Shown in pieces: positions 14,726 to 23,021 of a stretch of DNA of 24,107 nt. The DNA comes from Clostridiales bacterium. GTDB lineage: Bacteria > Bacillota > Clostridia > Oscillospirales > CAG-272. Within the stretch, counting starts at the first letter, position 1. Each line of letters starts with the position of its first letter. Under the pieces are notes generated by a model, which searched no databases, was not told where the DNA came from, and saw nothing but the letters and a program-made list of their open reading frames with translations. The position numbers were made by a program, and so were the translations under genes. Location of the stretch: positions 1-24,107 of the forward strand of contig JAGZAC010000002.1 in the NCBI GenBank assembly GCA_018370615.1. The letters are read 5' to 3'.

Positions 14726-17023
14726 TTACCCTTGTGTATGCCCATAGCAATATTCTGTGGGAACTGTATCCTTTGTAAAATACCCCGTTTCCCTCCAGCA
14801 GGTTTCCGTAGGCAGCAGCCCCGAATACCTGCAGTAAGAGCATTCCACAAGACGGTCTGACCGTTCAAAATGCTGCAGCTCCGTCTCTCCGGCATTCACG
14901 CTGGCAAAAATATCCTCGTGAAGCATCGTCATAACTGTATCCCAAATCTGCACAGCCGGGTTGGTTCCGAAATCGGAAAGGGCTTGGTTCATATCATATC
15001 CTACCCATACGCCACCAAGATAATAAGGCGTATATCCTACAAACGTACGGTCAAAATCCGCCGTCGTTGTACCAGTTTTACCGGCTACATCCACATACTG
15101 GTCCAGGGTGACCGCGGTTCCCGTTCCACTGCTAACAACTCCCTGGAGCATTATGGTCATAATAGAAGCAGCTTCCTCGCTGATGGCAATTTCATAATCC
15201 GATTCATTTTCCAAAATTACATTTCCGTCGCTGTCCAGCACCCTGTACCAAAGCCTCGATTTGGAGTAAACCCCTTCATTTGGGAAAATGCTATACCCGG
15301 CGGTTAATTCCCACAGTGTAATGCCGTAGGAAAACTGGCCCAGCGCCAGGGGAGCTAGGTCCTTATCGCTGACAACCTGCCCGCTTTGGGTGGTATAGGA
15401 TTCAATTACATTGTCCATATGGAGGGTATTTTTCAAAAAGTTAAAGGAGTAGTCCACCGTCAAATCCTGTAGTACCCGTACGGCAATGGTATTGACAGAG
15501 CGGCGTACTGCGTCCTGAATCGTAGTAAGCCCGCCGTAGACATTGGGCAGGTTCCGGGGCCACGGCGCTCCCGTTTCCGTTTCCCTTACAGGAACGTCAT
15601 CGTAGACAGAGCCCATTGTAATAATTTCCAGGTCCACTGCCGGTGCATAAACAGATAATGGCTTGATGCTGGAACCCACCGGCCGCAGCGCCTGGGTGGC
15701 ACGGTCCAGAATCCGGTTTTGCGTTTTTTCACCTCGTCCGCCCACCAGACCCAATACATCGCCTGTATACGGATCCAACACAATCATAGCCGACTCCGGC
15801 TGAAGCCCGCTGGTAGCATACGGAAAATACTGTTCGTCGTTCACGTATACTTCCTCCAGTACACTCTGTACCTTTGGATCCATACAAGTATAAATCTGCA
15901 AGCCGCCGGTGTAAATCGCAAGACTGGCAGTATAGCTGGAATATCCATATTCCTCCATAAGCGCGTCCCGCACATCAGAGATCACAGCATCCGTGTACCA
16001 GGAATTGATATGCTCTGAAGAATCCTCCTCAGTGTCGCCGTCTTCCTCAGTATACAACACAAGATCGGTTTCCAATGCCTCTTCATATTCTGCCTCAGTA
16101 ATTTTTCCATACTGATGCATCGTATAAAGCACGGTATTGCGGCGGGCACGGTTTCCGTCCTCGTATTCCTCTCCGTTTTCGTCTTCATACATCACCACAT
16201 CATGGCGCATCGGTTCATATCTAGTAGGATTCTTTACAATTGCTGCAAGGGAGGCGCACTCCACAAGAGAAAGCTCACTTACATCCTTTCCAAAATACGT
16301 ATTGGCCGCAGCCTGCACACCGTAACAGTTGTTGCCGAGAAAAATGATGTTCAGGTACATTTCCAGAATCTCTTCCTTGCTCATCTCCTTTTCCAGATTG
16401 AGCGCACGGAAAATTTCCTGTACCTTTCGCTGAATAGAGTTTTCCGTATCCCCGGTCAGATTCTTTACAAGCTGCTGAGTGATGGTGGAGCCACCAAAAT
16501 CCCCCGCTCCAAAGAAATATGTGAATACCGCTCTCCCCGTCCGCAGCCAGTCCACTCCATTGTGATCAAAAAAGCGGTGATCCTCAATAGAGACAAACGC
16601 ATTGATCAGGTTTTCCGGCATCTGCTCGTAAGAAACCCAAATGCTATTATCCGAGCTGTACAGCCGCTGATCCTCAATTTCTACAGGAGTGCCCTCCTCA
16701 CTGATACGATCCTCCTCTGTTTCATAATCCATATAATATATGCGGGTCGTCGTATCTGCGCTGGCCCCCACCAGAAGAGAGGAGTCAATCTCTGGATCTA
16801 CGTAATTTTTGATATAGATACAAAACACCGTTCCCACAATAATGCCGCACACTGCACCAATCAAAAAAATTGTCAGCAGTGTGTTCATGATATATGTGAG
16901 TATCCGCAGAAATACCCGTCCTACCGTTTTCCAAACTGCGCGGGCACTTTTGCCGCCCTTCGGCGCGCCCTCCTGCAGTGGTGTATCTGCAGAGATGTTC
17001 TGGGGCAATTGATTCTCCGCCAT
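14726..17023 (-). CDS. Class A penicillin-binding protein (bifunctional transglycosylase/transpeptidase)
   Basis: A 765-residue cell-wall synthase that polymerises lipid II and cross-links peptidoglycan outside the membrane. A 40-residue cytoplasmic tail and one membrane anchor (about 42-70) precede the GT51 domain, with catalytic E147 in SIEDHRFFDHNGVD and the GGSTITQQLVKN motif (178-188). The transpeptidase carries SSIK (451-454), SVN (509-511) and KTG (649-651), so all three active-site motifs are intact. The C-terminus (about 727-760) has four Cys, with the CxxC...GLLPT...C pattern common in clostridial homologues. An acidic insert (about 278-338) separates the domains. The start at 17023 has only a distant AGGGAG. 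It follows dnaE by 134 bases without a terminator, so it may be read from that operon; I found no good promoter in the gap. Confidence 0.95.
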   Translation of the reverse strand: MAENQLPQNISADTPLQEGAPKGGKSARAVWKTVGRVFLRILTYIMNTLLTIFLIGAVCGIIVGTVFCIYIKNYVDPEIDSSLLVGASADTTTRIYYMDYETEEDRISEEGTPVEIEDQRLYSSDNSIWVSYEQMPENLINAFVSIEDHRFFDHNGVDWLRTGRAVFTYFFGAGDFGGSTITQQLVKNLTGDTENSIQRKVQEIFRALNLEKEMSKEEILEMYLNIIFLGNNCYGVQAAANTYFGKDVSELSLVECASLAAIVKNPTRYEPMRHDVVMYEDENGEEYEDGNRARRNTVLYTMHQYGKITEAEYEEALETDLVLYTEEDGDTEEDSSEHINSWYTDAVISDVRDALMEEYGYSSYTASLAIYTGGLQIYTCMDPKVQSVLEEVYVNDEQYFPYATSGLQPESAMIVLDPYTGDVLGLVGGRGEKTQNRILDRATQALRPVGSSIKPLSVYAPAVDLEIITMGSVYDDVPVRETETGAPWPRNLPNVYGGLTTIQDAVRRSVNTIAVRVLQDLTVDYSFNFLKNTLHMDNVIESYTTQSGQVVSDKDLAPLALGQFSYGITLWELTAGYSIFPNEGVYSKSRLWYRVLDSDGNVILENESDYEIAISEEAASIMTIMLQGVVSSGTGTAVTLDQYVDVAGKTGTTTADFDRTFVGYTPYYLGGVWVGYDMNQALSDFGTNPAVQIWDTVMTMLHEDIFASVNAGETELQHFERSDRLVECSYCRYSGLLPTETCWRETGYFTKDTVPTEYCYGHTQG

Positions 17024-17157
17024 ACTTGCTTTTGCTCCCTTCCAATGGATTTCCTTTTATGCTTATCCTCATAGAAAACACAATATTTTTTCTAAGTTAT
17101 ACTACAAAGTATACAATTCATTTATGAACGTGTTGTGAAATTTGCAAAATATATGCC

Positions 17158-20100
17158 TTATTTTACCACTACAGCTGCTTCCCCGAGAATCTCGCGCAAT
17201 TCTGACAGCGTAAAACCATTCACAGCAGCTCCAAAATTTGCACCGCGAAAGGCAGTTTTTGCTTCGTCGTCATAAAAGGTAACAGGTACATTCCCACGAA
17301 AAATGCTCAAAAAGGCACAAACACGTCGAAAGACTTCCGAAGACTGTGAGGGTACCTTCAGATAAAGCTTTTGGACGGGCGGCTCGCCGGCAATCGCACC
17401 CTCCCGCGTACCGACTTGTGATTTTGCAGAAAACATAGGTGTGCTTCCTCCGTTTCTTTCCAGCGCCATAATATTGTTTACAAGAATCTTCGGATCTTCT
17501 TCCTCCCGTACGGAGATAGTCCCCCGCACAGCGATCGCATTTCCCACAGTAAGCAAATGACCGTGCGCAGACAGCGTCCCGGGGAAAATCAGAAGTTCAA
17601 TCTCCCCGGTCAAATCCTCCAAAGTAATGAAAGCCATAGCGTCGCCGCCGCGGGTAGTCTTATTGGTACGGGCAAGAATAACGCCCGCCAGAGTTACCGT
17701 TTCCTTTTCCTGATACTCCCCTTCTCCCTCTGCATCTTGGGAAAAGGATGCAATAATCCCGGCGGCATTTGCGCACTGCAGTGCTTCCATATGGTTGGTA
17801 TAGTCGTCCAAAATATGACCGGAAAGATACATGCCGCAGCTCTCCCTTTCCAGGTGCAGCTTTTCCGCAGTGGACAGCTCTGGAATATCCGGGAAAACTG
17901 TTTTGGGAGCCACTTCCTGCCCCATAGGAATAGCAGAAAACAAATCCAGTTGTCCGTCCAGTCCGGGAGCATCGCTCCGTTCCAGCAGCGATTCATATAC
18001 TGCCATCATTTGGCTTCTTTTGGGGCCGAGGCAGTCCAGCGCTCCGGATTGAATCAGCGCTTCCATCTGCCGTTTGTTGATTCCAAGCTTTCGGCTTCTC
18101 ACCAGAAAGTCATCGAAATCCAAAAAGGGACCGCCGCTGGTACGCTCTGCCACAATTGCATCAATAAAGCTCCGGCCTACATTTTTGAGAGCTACGAGAC
18201 CGAACCGAATTCCCGATGCATCTGCATGAAAATCCGTCATACTTGCATTGATATCCGGCGGCAGCACCGGGATTCCCCGACGCTTGCACTCCCCGATATA
18301 TTCGGCGATTTTTCCCGGACTTCCCTGCACCGATGTAAGCAGGGCACAGTTGTATTCTTTCAGATAATGGGCTTTCAGGTAGGCGGTCTGATAAGAAATC
18401 ATGGCATATGCCGCCGCGTGGCTTTTGTTAAAGGCATAATTTGCAAATGCGGCAATATCGTCAAAGAGCTTTTCCGCCCTCTCCCCGGAGATGCCCCGTT
18501 CCGCGGCCCCTCGAACGAAGGCTTCTTTCTCGCTGAGAAGCACCTGGGTTTTCTTTTTGGAAATGGCTCTGCGCACAATGTCCGCATGTCCCAGAGAATA
18601 CCCCGCCACATCCTGGAAAATACGCATCACCTGCTCCTGATACACAATACAGCCGTAGGTCGATGCAAGGATTGGTTCCAGCTGAGGGATGAGCATCTCC
18701 GGCTTTTTTCCGTGACGCGCTTCAATATACCTGGGAATGGACTCCATTGGGCCGGGACGATACAGGGCAATGGCGGCAATGATGTCGTCGATATTCTCAG
18801 GGCAAAGCTGGGTGAGCATCTGACGCATACCGCCGGATTCCAGCTGAAACACTCCATCCGTATTGCCCTTAGAAATCATCGCATATACAGCCTTGTCATC
18901 CAAGGGAATGGTCTCCATAGAAAACCCGGGGTGCTGCCGGGCAATTTCCTTTTCCGCTGCCGCAATAATTGTCAAATACCGAAGCGCAAGAAAATCAAAT
19001 TTCAGCAGTCCCAGCTCCGCCACCGTATCCATATTAAACTGAGTAACACAAACGCCATTGTTTACAGCAAGAGGGACGTAATCTGTCAGAGGATTTTCTG
19101 TGATTACCACCCCAGCTGCATGGGTGGACGCATGACGAGGCATCCCCTCCAGAGCACGGCCCACGTCAATGAGCCGCCGGATCTTCGGATCACTTTCGTA
19201 CATTTGGGAGAGTTCTTTTCCCTCCAGAGCCTTCTCCAGTGTCATATTCAGTGTATGGGGAATCTGTCTTGCTACCACGTCCACTTCTCCGTAGGGCATG
19301 CCAAGAGCGCGGCCCACATCCCGAACAACAGCTCTGGCGGCCATGGTGCCAAAAGTGATAATTTGCGCTACGTGGTCTTGTCCATACTTTTCCCGGACAT
19401 ATTGAATTACCTCGTCCCGCCGGTCATAGCAGAAATCTATGTCAAAGTCCGGCATGCTGACCCGTTCGGGATTCAAAAAACGCTCAAACAGCAAATCAAA
19501 ACGGATAGGATCTACGTCAGTGATACCAACTAGATAAGCAACCAAGCTGCCCGCGCCGCTGCCCCTGCCCGGACCCACGGGAATCCCATGAGATTTTGCC
19601 CAGTATACAAAGTCCCAAACAATCAGATAGTATTCGCTGTACCCCATTCCGTCAATGACAGGCAGCTCATACTGCAGCCGCTGAAGATACGTCTCCCTGG
19701 GAATCTTTTGAAAGTCAATGGTTCCCTCCTTTGCCCTGCGTTCCAGTCCCGTCATGGCAAGAGATTCCAGATATGCGCCCGGACGCTCTCCGCCAGGACA
19801 TTTGTAAGAGGGGAAGAAGGTTTTGTTAAACTGAAAATCCATCTGACACATATCAGCTATCTTTACCGTATTTGTCAGCGCCTCAGGATGGTCAGAAAAA
19901 AGCCTTTCCATCTCCCAGGTTTCTTTATAGTAAAATTCATCCGTTTCAAAGCCAATGGGCCGGCCATCTTCAATACAGCTGTTGGTTTGGATGCACATAA
20001 GGATTGCCTGGGCATCACTGTCGCTCCGGCGCAAATAATGTACGTCGTTGGTGGCAACCAGGCCAATACCAAGCTGCTCGCTCATCTGAAACAATGCATC

Positions 20101-20661
20101 GTTGACAATTTTTTGTTCCGACAGGCCGTGATCCTGTACCTCCAAATAGAACCTGTCCGGCCCGAACAGCTGATGCATTTCCTGTGCATATGCCTTTGCC
20201 GCCTCGTAATTTCCAGAGGAAATCAGCCGCGGAATTCTGCCGGCAAGACACGCGGAAAGCGCAATCAGCCCCTCGCTGTGCCCGCGGAGTAAATCCATGT
20301 CGATCCGCGGCTTGGAATAAAACCCGGTTTGGAAAGCCTCAGACACCATGTAAATCAAATTTTTATATCCGGTTTCATTCTCACAGAGAAGCACCAGATG
20401 CTCTGGGGCATGGTCTCTTCCGTATTCTCTGTCAAAACGAGACTCCGGCGCCACATACACCTCACAGCCGATAATCGGTTTGACGCCTTCTTTTTTGCAT
20501 GCTTTATAGAAATCCACTACACCATACATTGCCCCATGATCTGTGATGGCACAGGCAGTGTGTCCGGCAGCACGTACGGCCTTCGGAATATCTGCTATGC
20601 GGCAGGCGCCGTCCAATAGACTATATTCACTGTGCAAATGCAGATGTACGAAATCAGCCAT
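17158..20661 (-). CDS. dnaE: DNA polymerase III alpha subunit, DnaE type
   Basis: A 1167-residue replicative polymerase. The PHP domain starts HLHLHSEYSLLDG (6-18), with metal-binding residues also in TDHGAMYG and NDVHYL. The palm begins near 350, with GPGRGSGAGSLVAY (363-376) and the catalytic acidic motif PDFDIDF (404-410; D405, D407). The finger domain follows (GVFQLESGGMRQML, AIALYRPGPM). A helix-hairpin-helix region (AYAMISYQTAYLKAHY ... PPDINAS) comes next, then a clamp-binding motif QLDLFS and an OB domain (VTLAGVILARTNKTTRGG). Length is typical of full DnaE1. There is no exonuclease insertion, unlike PolC, which such bacteria usually also carry. AAAGGAG lies ten bases before the ATG. 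It starts 14 bases after whiA, so both are co-transcribed. Confidence 0.98.
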   Translation of the reverse strand: MADFVHLHLHSEYSLLDGACRIADIPKAVRAAGHTACAITDHGAMYGVVDFYKACKKEGVKPIIGCEVYVAPESRFDREYGRDHAPEHLVLLCENETGYKNLIYMVSEAFQTGFYSKPRIDMDLLRGHSEGLIALSACLAGRIPRLISSGNYEAAKAYAQEMHQLFGPDRFYLEVQDHGLSEQKIVNDALFQMSEQLGIGLVATNDVHYLRRSDSDAQAILMCIQTNSCIEDGRPIGFETDEFYYKETWEMERLFSDHPEALTNTVKIADMCQMDFQFNKTFFPSYKCPGGERPGAYLESLAMTGLERRAKEGTIDFQKIPRETYLQRLQYELPVIDGMGYSEYYLIVWDFVYWAKSHGIPVGPGRGSGAGSLVAYLVGITDVDPIRFDLLFERFLNPERVSMPDFDIDFCYDRRDEVIQYVREKYGQDHVAQIITFGTMAARAVVRDVGRALGMPYGEVDVVARQIPHTLNMTLEKALEGKELSQMYESDPKIRRLIDVGRALEGMPRHASTHAAGVVITENPLTDYVPLAVNNGVCVTQFNMDTVAELGLLKFDFLALRYLTIIAAAEKEIARQHPGFSMETIPLDDKAVYAMISKGNTDGVFQLESGGMRQMLTQLCPENIDDIIAAIALYRPGPMESIPRYIEARHGKKPEMLIPQLEPILASTYGCIVYQEQVMRIFQDVAGYSLGHADIVRRAISKKKTQVLLSEKEAFVRGAAERGISGERAEKLFDDIAAFANYAFNKSHAAAYAMISYQTAYLKAHYLKEYNCALLTSVQGSPGKIAEYIGECKRRGIPVLPPDINASMTDFHADASGIRFGLVALKNVGRSFIDAIVAERTSGGPFLDFDDFLVRSRKLGINKRQMEALIQSGALDCLGPKRSQMMAVYESLLERSDAPGLDGQLDLFSAIPMGQEVAPKTVFPDIPELSTAEKLHLERESCGMYLSGHILDDYTNHMEALQCANAAGIIASFSQDAEGEGEYQEKETVTLAGVILARTNKTTRGGDAMAFITLEDLTGEIELLIFPGTLSAHGHLLTVGNAIAVRGTISVREEEDPKILVNNIMALERNGGSTPMFSAKSQVGTREGAIAGEPPVQKLYLKVPSQSSEVFRRVCAFLSIFRGNVPVTFYDDEAKTAFRGANFGAAVNGFTLSELREILGEAAVVVK

Positions 20662-20675
20662 TGCCGCACACTCCT

Positions 20676-21410
20676 TTATCTTGATTCTGAAAGACTTTTA
20701 TAAAACTGCAAAATTTTATCCAGCCGATGCTTGACACCGGATTTGGAGATAGGGGGACTATGGAGATGCCCCAGTTCCGCCATGGATGCCTGGGGGTTTT
20801 CAAGGCGCAAACGCGCCGTTTCCCGCAGCTCTTCCGGCAGACGGATTTCATACCCTCGATGAAAAATCTCCGAAATTGCATCCGTATACTGCTGGGCCGC
20901 TGCCAGAGACTTGCTGATATTGGCCATATCGCAGTTCATCTGCCGGTTGGCGTTGCCCCGCACTTCCCGCACAATTTTCGCATTCATCAAATCGAAAGCT
21001 GCCCGCGTGGCGCCTGTGAGCGCAAGAAAATCCTCAATTTCTCCGCTGCTTTTCAAATAGAGCAGATACCGCTCTCCCCGCCGGCCGGCTTTCATGAAAA
21101 TCCCGCCGTCAGACAAAATCCTCCCGGCTGCGTCCCGTTCCGGCTGGGTTGCAAAGGACAGCTCCAGGTGATACTGTTTGTCCGGATTCGTGACGGAACC
21201 AAAAGAGACAAAGAGGCCCGCCGCAAAATTTGCTAGACACCCGCCGCACCGAAAGTGTTCCGGCGCAGACAAAATTTTTGCTGTACGCTGAGCGGCATCT
21301 GTAATCCCTGCTAAATCCAGCGCATCTTTGCGAATGTGCTGGCAGCATTTTTTTCTTGGAAGGACCGCAAGAATGGCTTCCTTCGTCATTTTACTGTAGC
21401 TCTTTTCCAT
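20676..21410 (-). CDS. whiA: WhiA-family DNA-binding protein, short form
   Basis: A 244-residue relative of WhiA, a conserved Gram-positive regulator tied to cell division and chromosome segregation. The N-terminus keeps the family pattern (MEKSYSKMTKEAI ... KKCCQ). The C-terminal half is clear: GSVTNPDKQYHLEL, VREVRGNANRQMNCDMANIS, then the helix-turn-helix with LPEELRETARLRLENPQAS and SKSGVKHRLDK. Usual length is 300-320. After KKCCQ the segment holding the first LAGLIDADG-like lobe is mostly missing, about 60-70 residues. The ATG overlaps the murB stop (TGATG) and has no ribosome binding site of its own, so it depends on translation arriving from murB. The usual partners rapZ and yvcK are absent; dnaE follows, as in many Clostridia. 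Confidence 0.9.
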   Translation of the reverse strand: MEKSYSKMTKEAILAVLPRKKCCQHIRKDALDLAGITDAAQRTAKILSAPEHFRCGGCLANFAAGLFVSFGSVTNPDKQYHLELSFATQPERDAAGRILSDGGIFMKAGRRGERYLLYLKSSGEIEDFLALTGATRAAFDLMNAKIVREVRGNANRQMNCDMANISKSLAAAQQYTDAISEIFHRGYEIRLPEELRETARLRLENPQASMAELGHLHSPPISKSGVKHRLDKILQFYKSLSESR

Positions 21411-22318
21411 CACGCTAAATAGATGATTTCACATTCAATTTCCACACCGAATTTTTGCAAAACTGCTTCCTTTATTATCTCTATCAGTCGCAGCACATCC
21501 TGTGCCGTAGCCCCGCCTTTATTGATGATAAAGCCGGCGTGCTTTTCTGAAACCTGTGCACCGCCCACGCTTTTTCACTTGAGACCACATTCTTCAATCA
21601 TCTGTCCAGTAAATCTTCCAGGATATCGCTTGAAAACACTTCCTGCAGAAGGATATTCCAAAGGCTGCTTGCTCCTGCGGCGCTGCATGTACTCCTCCAT
21701 TTTGCTGCGGATTTCCAGCTGTCGCCCGGGTACCAGAGCGAAATCAGCAGACAGGATGATCCAACTGGCATGGTTGCGATATACGCTGTTTCTATAATCA
21801 AAAGCGTGTTCTCCCTCGGAGAGTGTATGAATGTTTCCGGTCTCCATGTCGTAATAGGAGCTGGAGGATAAAATGTCCGCAACCTGCCCGCCATACGCTC
21901 CTGCATTCATAAATACAGCTCCAGCGGCAGAACCGGGAATACCATATAAAAACTCCATCCCGGAAAGTTCTCTGTCCCGTGCCGCCGCGGCTGCACCGGT
22001 GACGCCGGCACCGGCGGCACATGTCAAAACATTTTTCTGAAAGGAAATATCCGTCATTGCTTCTGTTGAAAGAATCACACCTGAAAAGCCGTCGTCGGAA
22101 ACCAGCAGGTTGCTGCCCTTTCCTATAACCACCATAGGTATATTGGCTCTCTGCAGAAGGCGAGCCGCCGCTACCATTTCTTCCCCGCTTCGGGGCCGGA
22201 CATAAAGCGCCGCCGGACCGCCGATGCGGAAGGTGGTATGGGCAGACATAGGCTCGTTTTCCAGATAGGATACACCGACTTCTCTCAGCTTTTCCTTGAT
22301 GCTTGCAACAGAATTCAT
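21410..22318 (-). pseudogene. murB: UDP-N-acetylenolpyruvoylglucosamine reductase interrupted by one in-frame TGA
   Basis: MurB reduces UDP-GlcNAc-enolpyruvate to UDP-MurNAc with NADPH and FAD, an essential step of cell-wall precursor synthesis. From ATG 22318 (GGAGG five bases upstream) the frame shows the FAD domain (TFRIGGPAALYV, IGKGSNLLVSDDG, YGIPGSAAGAVFMNAGAYGG) and the catalytic loop PSAGSVFKR with Ser near 227. Codon 248, at 21575-21577, is TGA directly after IEECGLK. The same frame then continues [18 protein letters not shown] and GVEIECEI to a second TGA at 21410-21412. Total 302 codons equals a normal MurB. The family usually has Gly after GLK, so GGA to TGA by one base explains the stop. 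The truncated 247-residue product would lack the C-terminal catalytic glutamate region. Sequencing error, a true recent mutation, or read-through are possible. Confidence 0.9.
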
Positions 22319-22329
22319 ACGGCCTCCGA

Positions 22330-23013
22330 TCATAACAAATTCAAAAGCTCCGGCAGCGCGTGAATGGTCCACTTGGGAGATTCGTCTCCACAGCCACGCC
22401 CCCAGGGGTCAAAATAACAGCTGTCCAGGCCTGCTCCTCTGGCGCCTGCAATGTCGGAGGAAAGAGAATCTCCGATCACAAGATATGCTTCTCTGCGCAT
22501 ATCCCCGATGTCTTCCAGAACCTTGTCAAAGAAAATCCGTTCCGGCTTTGCACAACCCATATCATGGGATATATAGATTTTCTGAAAATAGGGCATGAGT
22601 GGGGTGTGGGCCATCCGCTTTTTCTGCACCCATGCAGTTGCATTTGTCACAATATACAGTCTATATCTTTTCGCCAGCGCGGCCATTGTTTCCAGCGCCC
22701 CGTCCACCAGCGCTCCTTGCCCTGACAACTGCTGCAGGTATTCCTCAGCTAAAGCCTGCGCACCATCCTCATCCAAAGTAAGTCCCAAGGCTTCGTATAG
22801 CTTTATAAAACGCTCGGTCCGCAGTCTCTCCCGCGTCGTCTCCCCACGCTCCATCCGCTTCCATTCCATTTCGTTGATCTCATGATATAGGCGAGAAATT
22901 TCCGGACCATATTCCACTGAGGTATGAGACAAAGCGCCTCGCAGAGCTTCTTTTTCTGCTGTATCAAAGTCCAGCAGTGTATTATCCGCGTCAAATAATA
23001 GATATTGATACAT
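22330..23013 (-). CDS. HAD-superfamily hydrolase, YjjG/YfnB-type nucleotidase
   Basis: A 227-residue cytoplasmic phosphatase. Motif I is DADNTLLDFD (8-17) with nucleophile and acid/base aspartates. Motif II is VTNAT. Motif III is the Lys in CAKPERIFF. Motif IV is GDSLSSDIAGA. The helical C1 cap lies between motif I and II. The DxDNTLxDF form and the GDSLxSDIxGG/A block match the YjjG family, which removes phosphate from non-canonical pyrimidine nucleotides. Its substrate here is not shown by sequence. It begins eight bases after the tyrS stop with a weak AAAGAG, and ends 11 bases before murB, in a spacer that contains murB's ribosome binding site. All members of the run appear to be one operon. 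Confidence 0.9.
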   Translation of the reverse strand: MYQYLLFDADNTLLDFDTAEKEALRGALSHTSVEYGPEISRLYHEINEMEWKRMERGETTRERLRTERFIKLYEALGLTLDEDGAQALAEEYLQQLSGQGALVDGALETMAALAKRYRLYIVTNATAWVQKKRMAHTPLMPYFQKIYISHDMGCAKPERIFFDKVLEDIGDMRREAYLVIGDSLSSDIAGARGAGLDSCYFDPWGRGCGDESPKWTIHALPELLNLL

Positions 23014-23021
23014 CGCTCTTT

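Noticed and set aside
16115..17074. A 319-codon plus-strand open frame opposite the PBP gene
   Set aside because: The opposite strand has intact GT51 and transpeptidase motifs; this frame shows no domain and runs past the PBP start.
9153..17131. Shared 13-mer ATTTATGAACGTG upstream of spoIVB (about 9155) and upstream of the PBP gene (about 17121)
   Set aside because: A few 13-base matches are expected by chance in 24 kb, the two sites serve unrelated genes on opposite strands, and no third copy was noticed.
17024..17157. Promoter for the PBP gene (TATACT near 17108-17113, TATAAC nearby)
   Set aside because: No acceptable -35 box at 16-18 bases from either; the gene may be read from the dnaE transcript.
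17557..19533. A 658-codon open frame on the plus strand inside dnaE
   Set aside because: It is antisense to a clearly conserved polymerase gene, its translation has no recognisable domain and it has no ribosome binding site. It is a composition effect of the dnaE codons.
21575..21577. TGA in murB as a selenocysteine or reassigned codon
   Set aside because: The family has glycine here, not a redox cysteine, and no obvious bacterial SECIS hairpin follows. TGA ends several other genes in the window normally, so reassignment is excluded.
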